A stretch of 64,000 bases of DNA. Origin: Mastigamoeba balamuthi (Eukaryota; Evosea; Mastigamoebida; Mastigamoebidae). Positions 1 through 10,529 of this stretch are shown piece by piece (position 1 is the first letter of the stretch; the number at the start of each line of letters is the position of its first letter). A model generated the notes under the pieces. It made no database searches. It had not been told where the DNA came from and was given only the letters and a program-made list of their open reading frames with translations. Made by a program: the position numbers and the translations under genes. The stretch covers positions 86,109 through 150,108 of the forward strand of contig CACRSC010000136.1 in NCBI GenBank assembly GCA_902651635.1, given 5' to 3'.

Positions 1-33
1 AGACTCAACCGAGACCCGCTCGGCGCCTGCGGC

Positions 34-2430
34 TCAAGACACCACGAGGCCCCTGCGGCGCAGCAGCGGGGCGATGTCGGGCTCGCGGCCCACGAACGCG
101 CGGAAGAGGTCGAGGCCCGGGGCGCTGCCGCAGGGCGCCAGCACGCGGGCCCTGAGCGCGTCGCCGACGGCCCTCGCGAGCCCCCCGCTGGCGCGCATGT
201 GCTCTGCGCAGTCGCCGTCGAGGATCTCGGCGAAGACGTAGCAGTAGTAGCAGGCGGCGTAGTCCTCGGACGACGCGGCGAAGCTGTGCATGAAGTAGGC
301 GCTGTGGTAGCGCGGAGGCACCGCGGGCAGCGCCCCGAAGCCCGCGCGGCGCAGCGCAGAGGCCTCGAACGCGTCGAAGGTCTCGGGCGTGGGCTGCGGG
401 TCGCCGGCCCCGATGCTGTACCACGCCTGGTCGATGTACGCCGCCTGCAGGTACCTGCACGCCGCGGCCCTCGCGTGAGCCGTGGGCCAGTGTGCGCGTT
501 GTCCCGCAGTCAATCGCAATGCTGGCTTGCGCTGCATTGAAGGGCTTTCGAGGCCTCACACTCTACACGCAATCAGACAGTCGCGCCAATGGCTGCGCAA
601 CAGTCAATTGCGATGGGCTCTTTTTGCATACAAAACGCCAATCCCGCAAGCCAGGCAAGGTGCTTAGGGTTGTAGCGAGCAGCTTGGCTCTGGCCCGATT
701 CAACTGATAGCAGCACAGGGGGGTGGGCGAGAGAGCAGAGAGGGAGAGCGCACTGGCAGAGGACGAAGCCCTTGTTGAAGTCGTCCGAGCGGAGCAGGTG
801 CTGCGCGAGGTGCTCGGGCATGGGCTCGCCCGTCGCGTGGTGCCTCGCGTAGCTGCGCATGACCTCGGGGTCGCTGGCCCACATCTCGTTGAGCTGCGAG
901 GGGAACTCGGCAAAGTCCATCGGCAGCGCGTCGATGTTCCCGAGCCGCTCGTACTCGACGTCGGCCAGCACCCCGTGCAGCGCGTGCCCGAACTCGTGGA
1001 ACAGCGTCGTGACCATGTCCCACGTCAGCAGCGCCGGCTCCGCGCGCTCCGCGTTGATGTGCACGGCGACGACGGGCCGCGCGCCGCTGCGCCGCGAGCG
1101 CGAGGCGTACGAGCGCATCCACGCGCCCCCGCGCTTGCCCTCGCGCGCGTAGGCGTCGACGTAGACCAGCGCCAGGCCCCGGCCACCGCCCTCGACGACC
1201 TCGTAGGCCCGCACGTCCTCGTGGTAGACCGGCAGGTCCGCGCGGCGCCGGAACTCGACGCCGAAGAGCCGCGAGGCTGCGAAGAAGACGCCGTCGTGCA
1301 GCACGCGCCACAGCTCGAGGTACGCGCGGGCGTCCTCTGGGGCGCCGCCGCCGCTGCCGCTGCCGCCCGCCGCGGCCCTGCGGGCCCTCTCGGCGGCGAG
1401 GTACTGCCAGTCGCTGGCCTCGAGCGGGCCCCCGAGGATCGCCTCGAGCTCCGCCTGCTCGCTGCGGGCGTTGGCGATGGCGGGGCCCGCGAGCTTCGCC
1501 AGCAGCCCCGCGACCTCGGCGGGCGACCCCGCGGACTGCGACTGCAGCACCCACGAGGCGTGGCACGGGTGGCCCAGCAGGGCGGCGCGCTGCGAGCGCA
1601 GGGCCGCGATCGCGGTGACGACGGGGCGGTTGTCCGCGGAGCCCTCCCTGCAGCGCCCGACCGACGCCGCGTGCACGCGCCGCCGCGCCTCGCGGTCCGC
1701 GGTCGTCTCGAGGACCGGCTGGGGCGTCGTGTTGGCCAGCGCCACCCCCGCGAGCTCCGAGGCCGCGCGCGTGCCCGCGAGGACGTTCTCCGCGAACTGC
1801 GCGCGCAGCACCGCGAGGCTCTCGCTGAGCTCCGCGACGCGGCGGACGTCCGCGTCCGACAGCTGCGCTCCCGCGGACTCGAAGTCCTCGCGGACGCGGC
1901 GGGCGAGCATGCGGTCTTCGGAGCTGAGCCCCGGGTCCGCGTCCGCCGAGTCCGCGGCCTCGCGGACGCGCGCGTAGAGCCCGCGGTCGAGCGCGACAGA
2001 GTCCGCGTGGCGCGCGAGTTCGCGGGCGACGCGCGTGGCGAGGGCGAGGAGGCCGGGGGTCGCGGAGACCGCCAGCAGGTTCTTGAAGAGGCTGTCCACG
2101 CGGCGCAGCGGCTCCGCGGAGTCCTCGAGCGCCACGATCGTGTTGCGGAACGTCGCGGGCTCTGCGGTCCCCTCAAAAATCCCCCCGCGGATTTGTCAGG
2201 TTATTTCTCCGAAGATATTTCCCCCAGATATTTTTGCTTCAGTGCGTTTGTTGTGTTGCTGGTGTGTTTGCGTTGTTTTTGCCTGGTGACGTGGCGATGC
2301 TGCGGGCGGCGGCGGTGTGGGAGGACATGGCGGCGGCGAAGGCGGGGAGGAAGTGCTCCTCGCGGATGAGGTCGAAGCGGGGCGCCGCGTAGGGCAGGTC
2401 GCTGCGCGCGAGCACTGGATTGCTCTCCAT
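34..2430 (-). CDS. M3 family metallopeptidase (oligopeptidase A / peptidyl-dipeptidase type), three exons
   Basis: Zinc oligopeptidase that cleaves short peptides, probably in the cytosol. Exon 1 (2283-2430) begins MESNPVLARSDLP, like the start of bacterial OpdA/Dcp. Exon 2 runs from 2161 down to about 765 and joins to give the family-typical string SPEPATFRNTIVALE. It carries the zinc motif HEFGH with the downstream third ligand in MDFAEFPSQ, then FNKGF. Exon 3 (about 540 to 34) holds the C-terminal signature with AEILDGD and FVGREPDIAPLLRRRGL and ends at a TGA. Total is about 670 residues, normal for M3A. The first intron (2162-2282) begins with GC, not GT, and phase 1 fits only that way. 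The donor of the second intron (roughly 540-765) could not be fixed. No targeting peptide is visible. Family call is firm; subfamily (OpdA versus Dcp) is not. Confidence 0.9.
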
Positions 2431-3085
2431 TGCCTGTACCGTTGTGAATATCTGCCTGAAAATCTGTCGGAATCACCCAGATACTTGAGGGAAGCAGAAA
2501 ACCATGCTCGTCAGTTGTGCCATTCAAAGGCCTTTGAGTTGGTTGGGGTAAAGGTATCAGAAGTTGTTATCCATACTGATTCCCATTAAGAGAATGAACA
2601 GTTTAATACCCTCATTGCCACATTTATCTTTTTTAAACAGCCTAACATTAAACCCAGATACACTATGTAGGAAAAAGATCAAATCCTGTTTGCAGCAGGT
2701 AGGTTTCTTGTAGCTAGACTCAGTTCTGAAGAGAGATAAGTTCTTCTAACATGTATAACATACTGAAGGTGATAGCTCTTCTTATAACTTAAACACCATA
2801 AAGTCATTGTGTGCATCTTCAAACAGTAGGTGTTCACTGCCAGCTTGTTGCTACTGTTCATAATATAATATTATATACTGCTAAAAATCAAGAATAACAC
2901 AATAAAACTTATTAATAACAATAAACCTATTGTAATAAGGCCCAAATTCTGCAAGGAATATGAATTTCCACTATCTGTCAGGTATCTTCTAATGACCAGT
3001 AGGCCTATGTGCAGATTAAGTTCCATCTTCAGTGATGTACTACGGACTTCAGCTTGCAACTGGATGATCTGATCCTGTTAACTCT
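2431..3085. other. AT-richer intergenic stretch, no gene seen
   Basis: Base composition drops sharply from the GC-rich peptidase gene to an AT-rich sequence. Small open frames here (up to about 60 codons) lack family features and are probably chance. It includes the promoter side of the M3 peptidase gene. Confidence 0.5.
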
Positions 3086-3262
3086 TTATTGCTCTTTCTT
3101 TCATTTTATAGACATGCTTCAGTGACAGTGCTCACAGAGAGACAATGAGAGACAGAGAGAACATAAATCTTTCTTCATTGCTCTTTATTTCATTTGTAGA
3201 TGAGCTCAAGTGATGATACTCTCAGAGAGAGAGAGAGAGAACATACATCTTTCTTTCATTTG
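3086..3262. repeat. Imperfect tandem duplication of about 83 bp with GA microsatellite
   Basis: Two adjacent copies share the order ATTGCTCTTT, TTTCATTT, TAGA, a GTGA-CT-CAGAGAG block, and ACAT-ATCTTT. The second copy has an expanded (GA)n run. A third partial copy starts near 3253 with TCTTTCTTTCATTTGTA. Confidence 0.6.
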
Positions 3263-3376
3263 TATAGTAGATGATGCAGTTCTTGGAAGCTAACATATCA
3301 CAATCAACAAATTATATATTTCGTCTATGACCTCGGCATCGATGCTGCCGCCCTCGCCACGCACCGCGGGAGAGCT

Positions 3377-4591
3377 GTGCACCTCACAATTCACGATGGT
3401 GTCTTTGTGCTGCTCAGCCTGTACAAGACTGGTATGTGCCCTTTTCTTTTGATCCTCTTGTTCACGCTCCTCACTGCGCACCACCGCATCAAGCGCATGG
3501 TCCTCGCAGCTGCTTCTACTCGCATGTGTTCTCTTGTTCATCAAGTTCTCCACAGTCGCCACGATATGTTCCTCGAACAAACTCGACCTGTCGTTCAACA
3601 ACCCCCACAGCTCATTATCGCACATCCCGGCCTCGTTCAGATGCTGACCCTTGCTGCAGACGCCATGCCCTTCCCGATCTGCAAGCCAAACATCGGGTTT
3701 GAGGGCGCCAAGGCGACGTTCGATGCACACCACAGAGTCTACGCCAAGAAGATTGAGGTCGCCGTGTCTGTCAACCCCCCATTCAAGGCCCTTATGTGGT
3801 CACAGCTCCACGACGGTGCCGTCTCGGACATCATGATCCATCACGGTGATGACAGTGCGGTAATGTACACAGACTGGCTTCAGATGAAGCCCGCTGAGGA
3901 GGAGGCGATCTACGGTTATCACCACGCCCATGAGCCGCGCTTCTGGGCTGCCCTCATGGACTCGGGCTACACAGGGCACGTCGACGTCCTGTTCAAGCGC
4001 GTAGTGCTGGCCAAGCTGAGCGTCGAGCAGACAGCGACTGGAAGGCTTGTGCAGCAATGGTACAAGACCTGTCGCGTTGTCGTCGAGCAGTTTTTCGGCC
4101 GTATGAAGAAGATCTTTCTGATCTCCGCCAAGCCGTACATGCTCAACAAGGGCCATATGCAGGAGGACACGGACAATGTGATCTTCCTCACCAATCATCA
4201 CATCGACCAGTCAGCACTCGCAGAGGAGGATGGCACATACTACCTCCACTGGATCAACTTCATGTTTCACAAGGAGAAGGAGATCAAGGAGAAGAAGGCC
4301 AAGGCAACCAGAGCCTGGCGCAAGCGAACTGCGAAGATGGTCGCACAAGCACCAGGTGGCCCTCCTGCTCAACGACCTCGCCGTGATGAGCCAGATGAGG
4401 CCGAGATCGAGATTGAGAAGGATAACGAAGTTGAGGACGAAAATCCTGACCCAGTTGCTCCCGCACATGCTCAACCCGCACCTGCTCCAGAGGCGACAGC
4501 TGCTCGCTCACTGTGTGCACTGTTCAACTCCCTGCTACACGACCTTGGCCGGCATGCATGCCGGGGGCGCTGGAGCTACTCTCCCAATTGA
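3377..4591 (+). CDS. DDE-superfamily (Harbinger/IS5-like) transposase-related protein
   Basis: A roughly 400-codon frame in an AT-richer island. The central part resembles DDE_Tnp_4-type nucleases: an early segment (TFDAHHRVYAKKIEVAVSV) like the first strand-Asp region, then LHDGAVSD, then SGYTGHVDVLFKR, and finally VVVEQFFGRMKK, which matches the conserved (R)xVVExxFGRxK helix that carries the catalytic Glu. The C-terminal 90 residues are charged and proline/alanine-rich. The frame is open upstream to about 3275 without an ATG, so the true start or a 5' exon is unsettled; a later in-frame ATG is MCPFLL at about 3434. I found no clear terminal inverted repeats, so it may be a transposon remnant or a domesticated gene. 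The class is likely; the family is less certain. Confidence 0.6.
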   Translation: MHLTIHDGVFVLLSLYKTGMCPFLLILLFTLLTAHHRIKRMVLAAASTRMCSLVHQVLHSRHDMFLEQTRPVVQQPPQLIIAHPGLVQMLTLAADAMPFPICKPNIGFEGAKATFDAHHRVYAKKIEVAVSVNPPFKALMWSQLHDGAVSDIMIHHGDDSAVMYTDWLQMKPAEEEAIYGYHHAHEPRFWAALMDSGYTGHVDVLFKRVVLAKLSVEQTATGRLVQQWYKTCRVVVEQFFGRMKKIFLISAKPYMLNKGHMQEDTDNVIFLTNHHIDQSALAEEDGTYYLHWINFMFHKEKEIKEKKAKATRAWRKRTAKMVAQAPGGPPAQRPRRDEPDEAEIEIEKDNEVEDENPDPVAPAHAQPAPAPEATAARSLCALFNSLLHDLGRHACRGRWSYSPN

Positions 4592-5340
4592 GTTTGGTGG
4601 CCCTCTCTTGACACTGAGCAATGAAGACAGCACAGAGTAAAAAAGAAAGAGGAAGAAGGGTGTGGGTGGTTTTAAACTCTCAAGCACGATCACGTGACGT
4701 CAATTGAGTGAAACTCAATCACTCAGGATATGAGACAGTCACACCCAGATAAATCTGAGTCACACACTGAAAGACTGAGATAACACAAACAGACAAAGAT
4801 ATTACTTCCGTGACCCAATAAGACAATAAAATGCCTCTTAAACGACCCTGGAATGACAGTGAATTACTCCCACCTTGTTGAGTTCATTTTTTTGGCTTCA
4901 TAATGGAAAGATAGTTGCAGAAAGCAAGTGAAAAACAATTGGCTGCTTGCCCCAAAATTGTGCCAATGTGCCAAAAGCATGGGGGAAGGGGGTTTTCTGT
5001 ATAGTAGCTGGCACATGCAGACTACAGCAAAGTAAACCAAAAGAAGAGGACCAGAGAATCAGCAAATCGCTCTGCTCTGAGTTCAAGCAAGCTCAGACTC
5101 CTTTTCAGCTCTTCATTTCTGTTGTTTTGACATTAATTCAGTACTTCAATAAAAGAACAAGCAAATGTATAAGATCATATTGATAAAATCAAATGAGAGT
5201 AATTTCATTTAAGATTAAATACCTTCATTATATCACTACCAGGCAACAACCTTCAAAGAAGAACGTTAATTGTGATTTATCAGGATTTTCAGACAGGCTG
5301 AATGGAGCTGAATTTGATTCAATACCGTGTTTTCTTGATT
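4592..5340. other. Non-coding AT-richer spacer downstream of the transposase-like gene
   Basis: No convincing gene. At about 4700-4725 there is a palindrome-like stretch (AATTGAGTGAAACTCAATCACTCA) of arms around GAGT/ACTC that could be a terminal-repeat or hairpin remnant. The rest is featureless. Confidence 0.4.
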
Positions 5341-6472
5341 TCAGAGGCTGCATGAATGCGGAGCAATGAGCTTGCTTTTTGTGCTCTCTGGCTGTGAGGT
5401 ATGCTGATGTACTGCAACTGGTAGAATTGGTCCTGGGTGCCCGGCACATGAAACAGACACCTTATCAGAAAACTCCACTGCTGTTGGATGATGGAGCTTG
5501 TATCTGAACTGCTCCATCGCAAGTGCTGAGACAGTCCAGCCAAGGCAGGCATCTGCAAGAAGTGTGTGACCCCGCATCCATGGATCCTCGAGAAGAATCT
5601 GGTTCCATACACCCTGATCACATAGTGGAAATGGATTGTTCTTGGCCTCTTCATAGATGGAGCGCATGGTACGCATCATAGCCTCTTGGGTACCTGCTGT
5701 CTTACCAACATTGAATGCCATCTCATCAGCACCACCAGCTTCATACCAAGTCGGTGTGCATGAGTGCTGGTTCTCTGAGTTCCAGGGCAGTGTGCGTGTT
5801 ACTGCTCCCTCTGCACCTGCCACGAGATAGAGCTCCTGGCCATATCTCTCGAGTGAGTTTCCAAGGTGCTCTTCGAGCCACTCACTTGGATTGCGCTGGA
5901 AGAGCACATCACGAACATCAAATGAGATGACATAGCGATAGGGCATCTCATAGGAAGTCACTGTGCACCACCCACTCGTGTCTGCCCCAGTCCCTCCACT
6001 GCACGGATCACTGTGCTTAACCTTTGTGATGTGCACCAGGTATTGAAACATCACACGAAAGCGGGCAAGGTGTGGTGGAACACGCCCAGGAGCATTGGGG
6101 TCTGCGAATGGGGTTGCATCGATTATGTGAAGTTGCTCTTTAGTCCTATCCCCAGCATGCTTGACAGCTGAGAGCTCGAGCTCTGCAATATCTGAGGACG
6201 AGACACTGCACAAGGATCACAATATCACCTGTGAAGCCAGTAGCCAGTAGAGAGTTGACGATTGGGCACAGGTTGGCGGATTTGTAGCCAGAAGCATAGG
6301 CAATGAACAGGTCTTTCTTCTGGGTCGTAGCTGCCTGGTGTGCTGCCTGCGGCGAGTCCTTTTGGGGCTGTGGGCACGTGGGTACTACCACTGTGGGATT
6401 CTGTGGCATCAGCACAACGGCAAACATGAGCAGCAGCAGTATCCAGCTTGCGATGACCAGGGGGTTCCTCAT
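5341..6472 (-). CDS. Type II membrane glycosyltransferase-like protein, reading frame interrupted once
   Basis: The ATG at 6472 starts MRNPLVIASWILLLL, a signal-anchor helix directly after the start, typical of Golgi type II glycosyltransferases. A proline/glutamine stem follows, then KKDLFIAYASGYK and TGFTGDIVIL. The frame then shifts by one base near 6205 and continues as CSVSSSDIAELELS. Later features are YRYVISFDVRDVLFQ, whose DVRD resembles a DxD metal/nucleotide-sugar motif, and a cysteine-bearing C-terminal half (CDQGVWNQILLEDPW) typical of nucleotide-diphospho-sugar transferases. The shift has no room for a normal intron, so it is a sequencing error, a recent mutation or an ultra-short intron. 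Composition is AT-richer than neighbouring genes. The exact GT family is not recognised. Confidence 0.55.
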
Positions 6473-6870
6473 TCCCACAGATAATAAACTACAAATATGA
6501 CTGACTGTGTCAGAATGGTCCCCCGTGGTACCGGCCACAATCAATATTACACAACGCCGGCAGCGGCAGCCTCACGCTTCTCACTGCCACAGAACGGCAC
6601 GGCACACACGCGACGGTTCCCGTCGAGAACAAACTCTGGTGGGAACACAAGGAGAGTCATAATGGTCTCAACAGCGGATGCCAAACAAGTCACTGGGAGA
6701 TCTTCTCAGATAAGATCGGTGCTGTCCGCCTTTGTTGGCACGGCTGTGATGGCTGTGCGATTCCGTGCGGCACGCTGAGGACACTGAGCCACAATCAAGC
6801 GATTCGATTGGTTTTTTTGTGTGCACAGACGGCGCATACAAATACAAGTCCTGCACAGAGCGCTCCAGCG

Positions 6871-8055
6871 TCAGACGGCGTAGGCCAGGCGCGGGACGAG
6901 GGCGAGGGCCATGATGCTGCGCAGGAGCGCCGTGTCGAGCAGCGCCAGCGGGCTCTCGCACTGGTTGGCGTTGAGAGCCCAGCCCCTCAGCAGCGCAGCT
7001 ACCTGCGCCTCCCTCTGCTCGTCGCGCTGCCTCGCGACGCACTCGAGGGCCCTGCGGCAGCCCTCCCTCGCCTGCCCGTCCACGTGGTTGTCTGCGAGCG
7101 CACCAACGCAGTCCGCAGGCCTGGCGGTCAGAGAGCGACGTTGGGGAGGTCGTCGCACCCGCGAGGCTGATCGACGCCAGCGACGTGTTGCGCTGCAGCA
7201 CCTCGGCGATCATCTGAGCTCCGCGCTGCCCGATGTGGTTCCCTGCGACAGGGGAGACGCACGTGGCCAGATGAGCCCCAGAGCCCCTGCGTGCGGGTGT
7301 CGTACACGTGAGGTCCAGCGACGTCAGCGACGTGTTGCGTGCGAGGGCCTGTGCGATGGCCGCGGCCTCTGTGTCGCCCATGTGGCAGACTGCGGCATCC
7401 CCAGTGAGCGCAACCCCCAAGTCAATTGAGAGCCCTCCGCACAGACGAGGCTGAGGGTGTGGAGCTGGCTGCCGCTGGCGAGCAGCGCCTCGACGATCCT
7501 GGCGACGCCGCACCGGCCAAAGTAGTTGCCCGCAGCGGGCAGCCAGTCAGTTGACTCTGCGTCTCGGGGGCTGCTGGCTGCCTTGCCTTTGAGCAGGACG
7601 GTCCGCAGCGACGTGTTGTGCCGCAGGGCCTCTGCGATGGCCTCGCCCCCGTCGTCCTTGAAGAAGTTGTCTGGGGCGCAGCATGCGCAGTAGTGCATCA
7701 GCGTGTCAGAGGGCCCTCAGAGAGGAGCTGCTGGGGGGCTGGGGGCTGGGTGTGTGGCGCACAGCTGAGGCTGAGCTCCGTGAGGGCGCTGCTGCTGCGC
7801 CTCAGGGCCTCGGCGACCTCCGCTGCCCTCTCGCCCGCCACGTTGCTGTCTGTCCCGCCCTCCCCCTCAGCTGGTGCAGGGCTGCGGGCTGGCGGGCTTC
7901 ACCTCTGAGCTCGATCGACGTGGGCGACGTGGGCTGCGTGGGCTCTGCCCGCCCCTGCTCGTGTGCTCTGCGGGGGCCCTGTGAGCTCCGTACGGGGCGG
8001 GCGAGGGCGAGGGGGCGGGGGAGGCCCCTCACCGCGCTGTCTGCTGGTGCTGCAT
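6871..8055 (-). CDS. RNI/NLR-type leucine-rich-repeat protein, one repeat per exon
   Basis: Exons were joined by eye. The start MQHQQTAR is at 8055, and the chain ends PRLAYAV at 6871. At least six 28-residue repeats follow the ribonuclease-inhibitor pattern (N-x-x-G-x-x-A-x-x-I-A-x-A-L-x-x-N-T-S-L-x-x-L-x-L). Recognisable units are DSNVAGERAAEVAEALRR, NFFKDDGGEAIAEALRHN, NYFGRCGVARIVEALL, CHMGDTEAAAIAQALARN and NHIGQRGAQMIAEVLQRN. The repeats are separated by introns in the same phase (phase 1), so each exon is one module. A degenerate helical tail (about 70 residues) closes the protein. Whether a 57-nt stretch near 7545-7600 is intron or coding is unclear. Such proteins are usually protein-binding scaffolds; no effector domain is seen. 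Confidence 0.75.
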
Positions 8056-8391
8056 CGCCTCGTGGGTCGTGGGTGGTCCGATGATGTTCGCCGCCGGGCG
8101 GTACAAAAAAAACCGGTCCCTTTTTTTGGACCCTTCGGTATTTCAGGAAGATACCCCTGATTTCTCTGGACCCACACGGCAAATCGGAATTGTCCAAGAG
8201 ATTTTCGAGATCCGCAACAGTGCCCCCTGCACTCCTTGAACCCATTCTACAATAACACACTTTCGCTACATCTGTCGCGAGCAGAATACACTTGATTCAA
8301 TCTTTCTGGTTTCCCCCACAGATCCCCAGTATCTCCCGAGAAATCCGAGATTCCTGGGATACGTATCCCGTCGCCGGAATCCCGCAGGGGG

Positions 8392-9579
8392 CTACGAGAG
8401 CGTCCAGGTCTGCTCCGTGTCGAGCTCGATGTTGACGGGCCCGTCGTAGACGGCGAGGAACTCGTCGATGGCGAAGACCTCCTTGCAGGCGACGATGCTG
8501 GCGAGGACGTCGGCGCTGGGCACGAGGTCCTTCCACTGCGTGGCCCTCAGGTTCTCAAGCGCCGCCTCGTACTGCACCCTGTCGCCCGCCTCGCCCAGGG
8601 CCCGCCCCAGCTTCATCAGGTCGAAGTAGCACTGGCTGGCCAGCACGGCCCCGTTGTCCGTCTCGGCCTCCTCCTCGGGGATGGCCCCCGGGGCCGCTGC
8701 CTCGGGCGCCAGCTCGATGGCCCGCCCCACCTGCAGCACGCGGCACTCCCACGTCGACCACGTGCGCTCGACGACGTCCTCGGCCATGGCCACCACCCGC
8801 ACGTCCCGCATCAGCTGCTCCCCGCGCACGATGATCCCCGTCGCAGTCGCCCCGCGCGACCCCGCCCACAGCGCGTTGTTCAGCGACATGGTCGTCGTCC
8901 CTGCGCGCGGCACGCGTTGTGGGCGAAAATCAATTGATTTGGGCGCTGGGAGGGAAAACCTGGGGGAGCAGCCGCCGAGGCCGCCGCCGCCTGCGCGTCC
9001 TTGATCGCGCGCCCGGCCTTGAGGATGCGCTGCTGGAACGCGTCTGGGAGGCCCGCCGTTGATCGTCGGTCAGCGGGGCGAGAATCAATTGATTTCCGCT
9101 CGCGCCTGCGCCGCGGGCGGGGTCCGAGGGCCCGAGGTCGCGGAGCAGCTCCGAGATGATCTTGGGGTGCGCCTCGACGAGGTGGACGGTGGACGCGGGC
9201 AGCACGATCGAGATCCCGGTCACGGGCCCCAGCGCCTCTGTGTTCTGCCTCGCCCAGAAGTCCTCGTAGTACTCTGTGGGGAGGGCAGCAAAAAATAAGC
9301 GCCCGGCGGGACTCGATCCGCCGTCTCGCACTGGTGAGGTCCTTTTTGTTCGCCAGCTTGGAGGTGAAGTTGGCAACGAAGCAGAGCCTGTTGATCGGCG
9401 CCTGGCGGGCGGGTCAGAGGGCGATACGGGGGCGATCCGGGGGCTGGCAGCCCCACCTTGTTGTTGCGTGTCACGATGTCGTGGACGTAGTCCCACACCG
9501 AGCGACGGGCCTCGGCCTGGGTCTGGCGCTTCACGGCCTTCTTGGGCTGGCGCTCCCTCTTCTCCTCGTCCGAGCTCAT
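8392..9579 (-). CDS. TEX47-like protein with BLUF-like fold, five exons
   Basis: Exons 9457-9579, 9332-9401, 9106-9273, 8960-9043 and 8392-8900 join in consistent phases to give about 317 residues. The order of motifs follows vertebrate TEX47 (C7orf62): INRLCFVANFTSKLANKKDL, then YYEDFWARQN, then GPVTGISIVLPASTVHLVEA, then LLRDLG, and at the C-terminus CKEVFAIDEFLAVYDGPVNI before a W-containing tail. The middle part is the ferredoxin-like sensor-of-blue-light fold, but conserved flavin contacts cannot be confirmed by eye. The third intron (9044-9105) starts with GC. The charged N-terminus (about 25 residues) is probably disordered. In animals TEX47 is testis-expressed and of unknown mechanism; a cilium/flagellum or light role here is speculation. 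Confidence 0.7.
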
Positions 9580-9612
9580 CCTCAGGCTCTCTCTCTGGGC
9601 AGCAGGGCCGGG

Positions 9613-9622
9613 TCTATTTTTA
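9613..9622 (-). promoter_or_regulatory. TATA-like element upstream of the TEX47-like gene
   Basis: On the minus strand the string CTAAAAATAG lies about 35 bp before the ATG at 9579, an acceptable distance for a core promoter with a very short leader. Sequence-only guess. Confidence 0.25.
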
Positions 9623-9722
9623 GGGGCCGCACACGGAGGAGATACGTCTATCTAGGACGAACACAAAAATCACAATGGCTTTATGATATTTTGGCGGGAA
9701 AGTGAAATGTGGGTGGGCGACG

Positions 9723-10529
9723 TTAGGACTGGGCGAACATCGCTTCGACTCGCTGGCCAGCCAGCTCCATCCTCCTAAGCACTGCCTCTCGGTCCCTGCG
9801 GTGGCGTGTGTGCGTGTGGTTGCCCCTGAGTCCGCTAGGCAGAGAGAAGGTAGCGAGAGTTGCTCTCGTGATGTGACAGGAGGTCTGAGGTCTCCTCTAT
9901 ACGCCCCGTCCCAGCCCATGGGGCTCCAAGGGACCGACGGCTGTGTGCTGGTATTGCCCCCAGGTGGTGGTGGGGCTGTGTGGTGTGTGAGTACCTCCTC
10001 GAGGCGCGTTTGAGCATGGCCAGCGTGCCCTCGATCGTGCACTCGCCTGTGAACGCCACCGGTGGTCTCTGCTGCGCCTGGGGCGCGCCACAGGGGTCGG
10101 GCGGGGGCGCCCGCGTCTCGTGGGGGCACGCCTGCTCGTCCCTCGCGTGCGCGGTGGTGTCCTCCTGCCTCGCCCACGCCCGGGCCAGCGCGTAGAGCGT
10201 CTGGGTCCCCGTGCTCGTCGCCGCAAACGGCCTGCCCCTCACGTCCACCACAGCCTGCGGGTCGACCACCGCCGCTGCCTCCTTCCTCGGCGCTTCCCCC
10301 GGCCGGCCCCCCGACGGGGTCGATGTCAGCTGTGCCCCCCGGGGGTGCGCGCGCGGCCGTTGCCGGAGCTGCCGGGGCGGGAGAGCGGGGGGGAGTTACT
10401 TCTAAAGCGCCTCAGCATAAAGGGCATCGGGCGTGTGGGCGTGTTCTGCAGCTTGGTGAACTGGGGCAGCGCCGAGCTCGGCAGCGTCACTCTCCTGCGC
10501 GCGGGGGCGTTTGAGAAGCGTGGGGGCAA
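9723..10529 (-). CDS. Hypothetical protein, possibly LIN37-like (MuvB/DREAM complex)
   Basis: The two 3' exons are well supported: the exon ending at 9995 joins in phase to exon 9723-9795, giving LAMLKRASRRDREAVLRRM and a tail ending EAMFAQS. The upstream part of that exon contains TLYALARAWARQE, similar to the LYPLCRAWMRN motif of LIN37, followed by a Pro/Ala linker and a basic C-terminal helix in the position LIN37 has one. More 5' coding sequence (SSALPQFTKLQNTPTRPMPF near 10400-10480) probably belongs to it, but the splice between them and the start codon could not be set. LIN37 assignment rests on one short motif plus layout, so treat it as a lead. Confidence 0.4.

Noticed and set aside
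723-2369. Long plus-strand open frame opposite the M3 peptidase
   Set aside because: It is the GC-rich antisense shadow of the peptidase exon; composition is Arg/Leu/Ala-rich with no family features.
9295-9330. tRNA-like B-box and T-arm followed by a T run on the minus strand
   Set aside because: GGATCGAGTCCCGCC plus TTATTTTTT fits the 3' part of a tRNA, but no matching acceptor 5' strand, D-arm or anticodon arm exists upstream; the region is an intron next to a coding exon.
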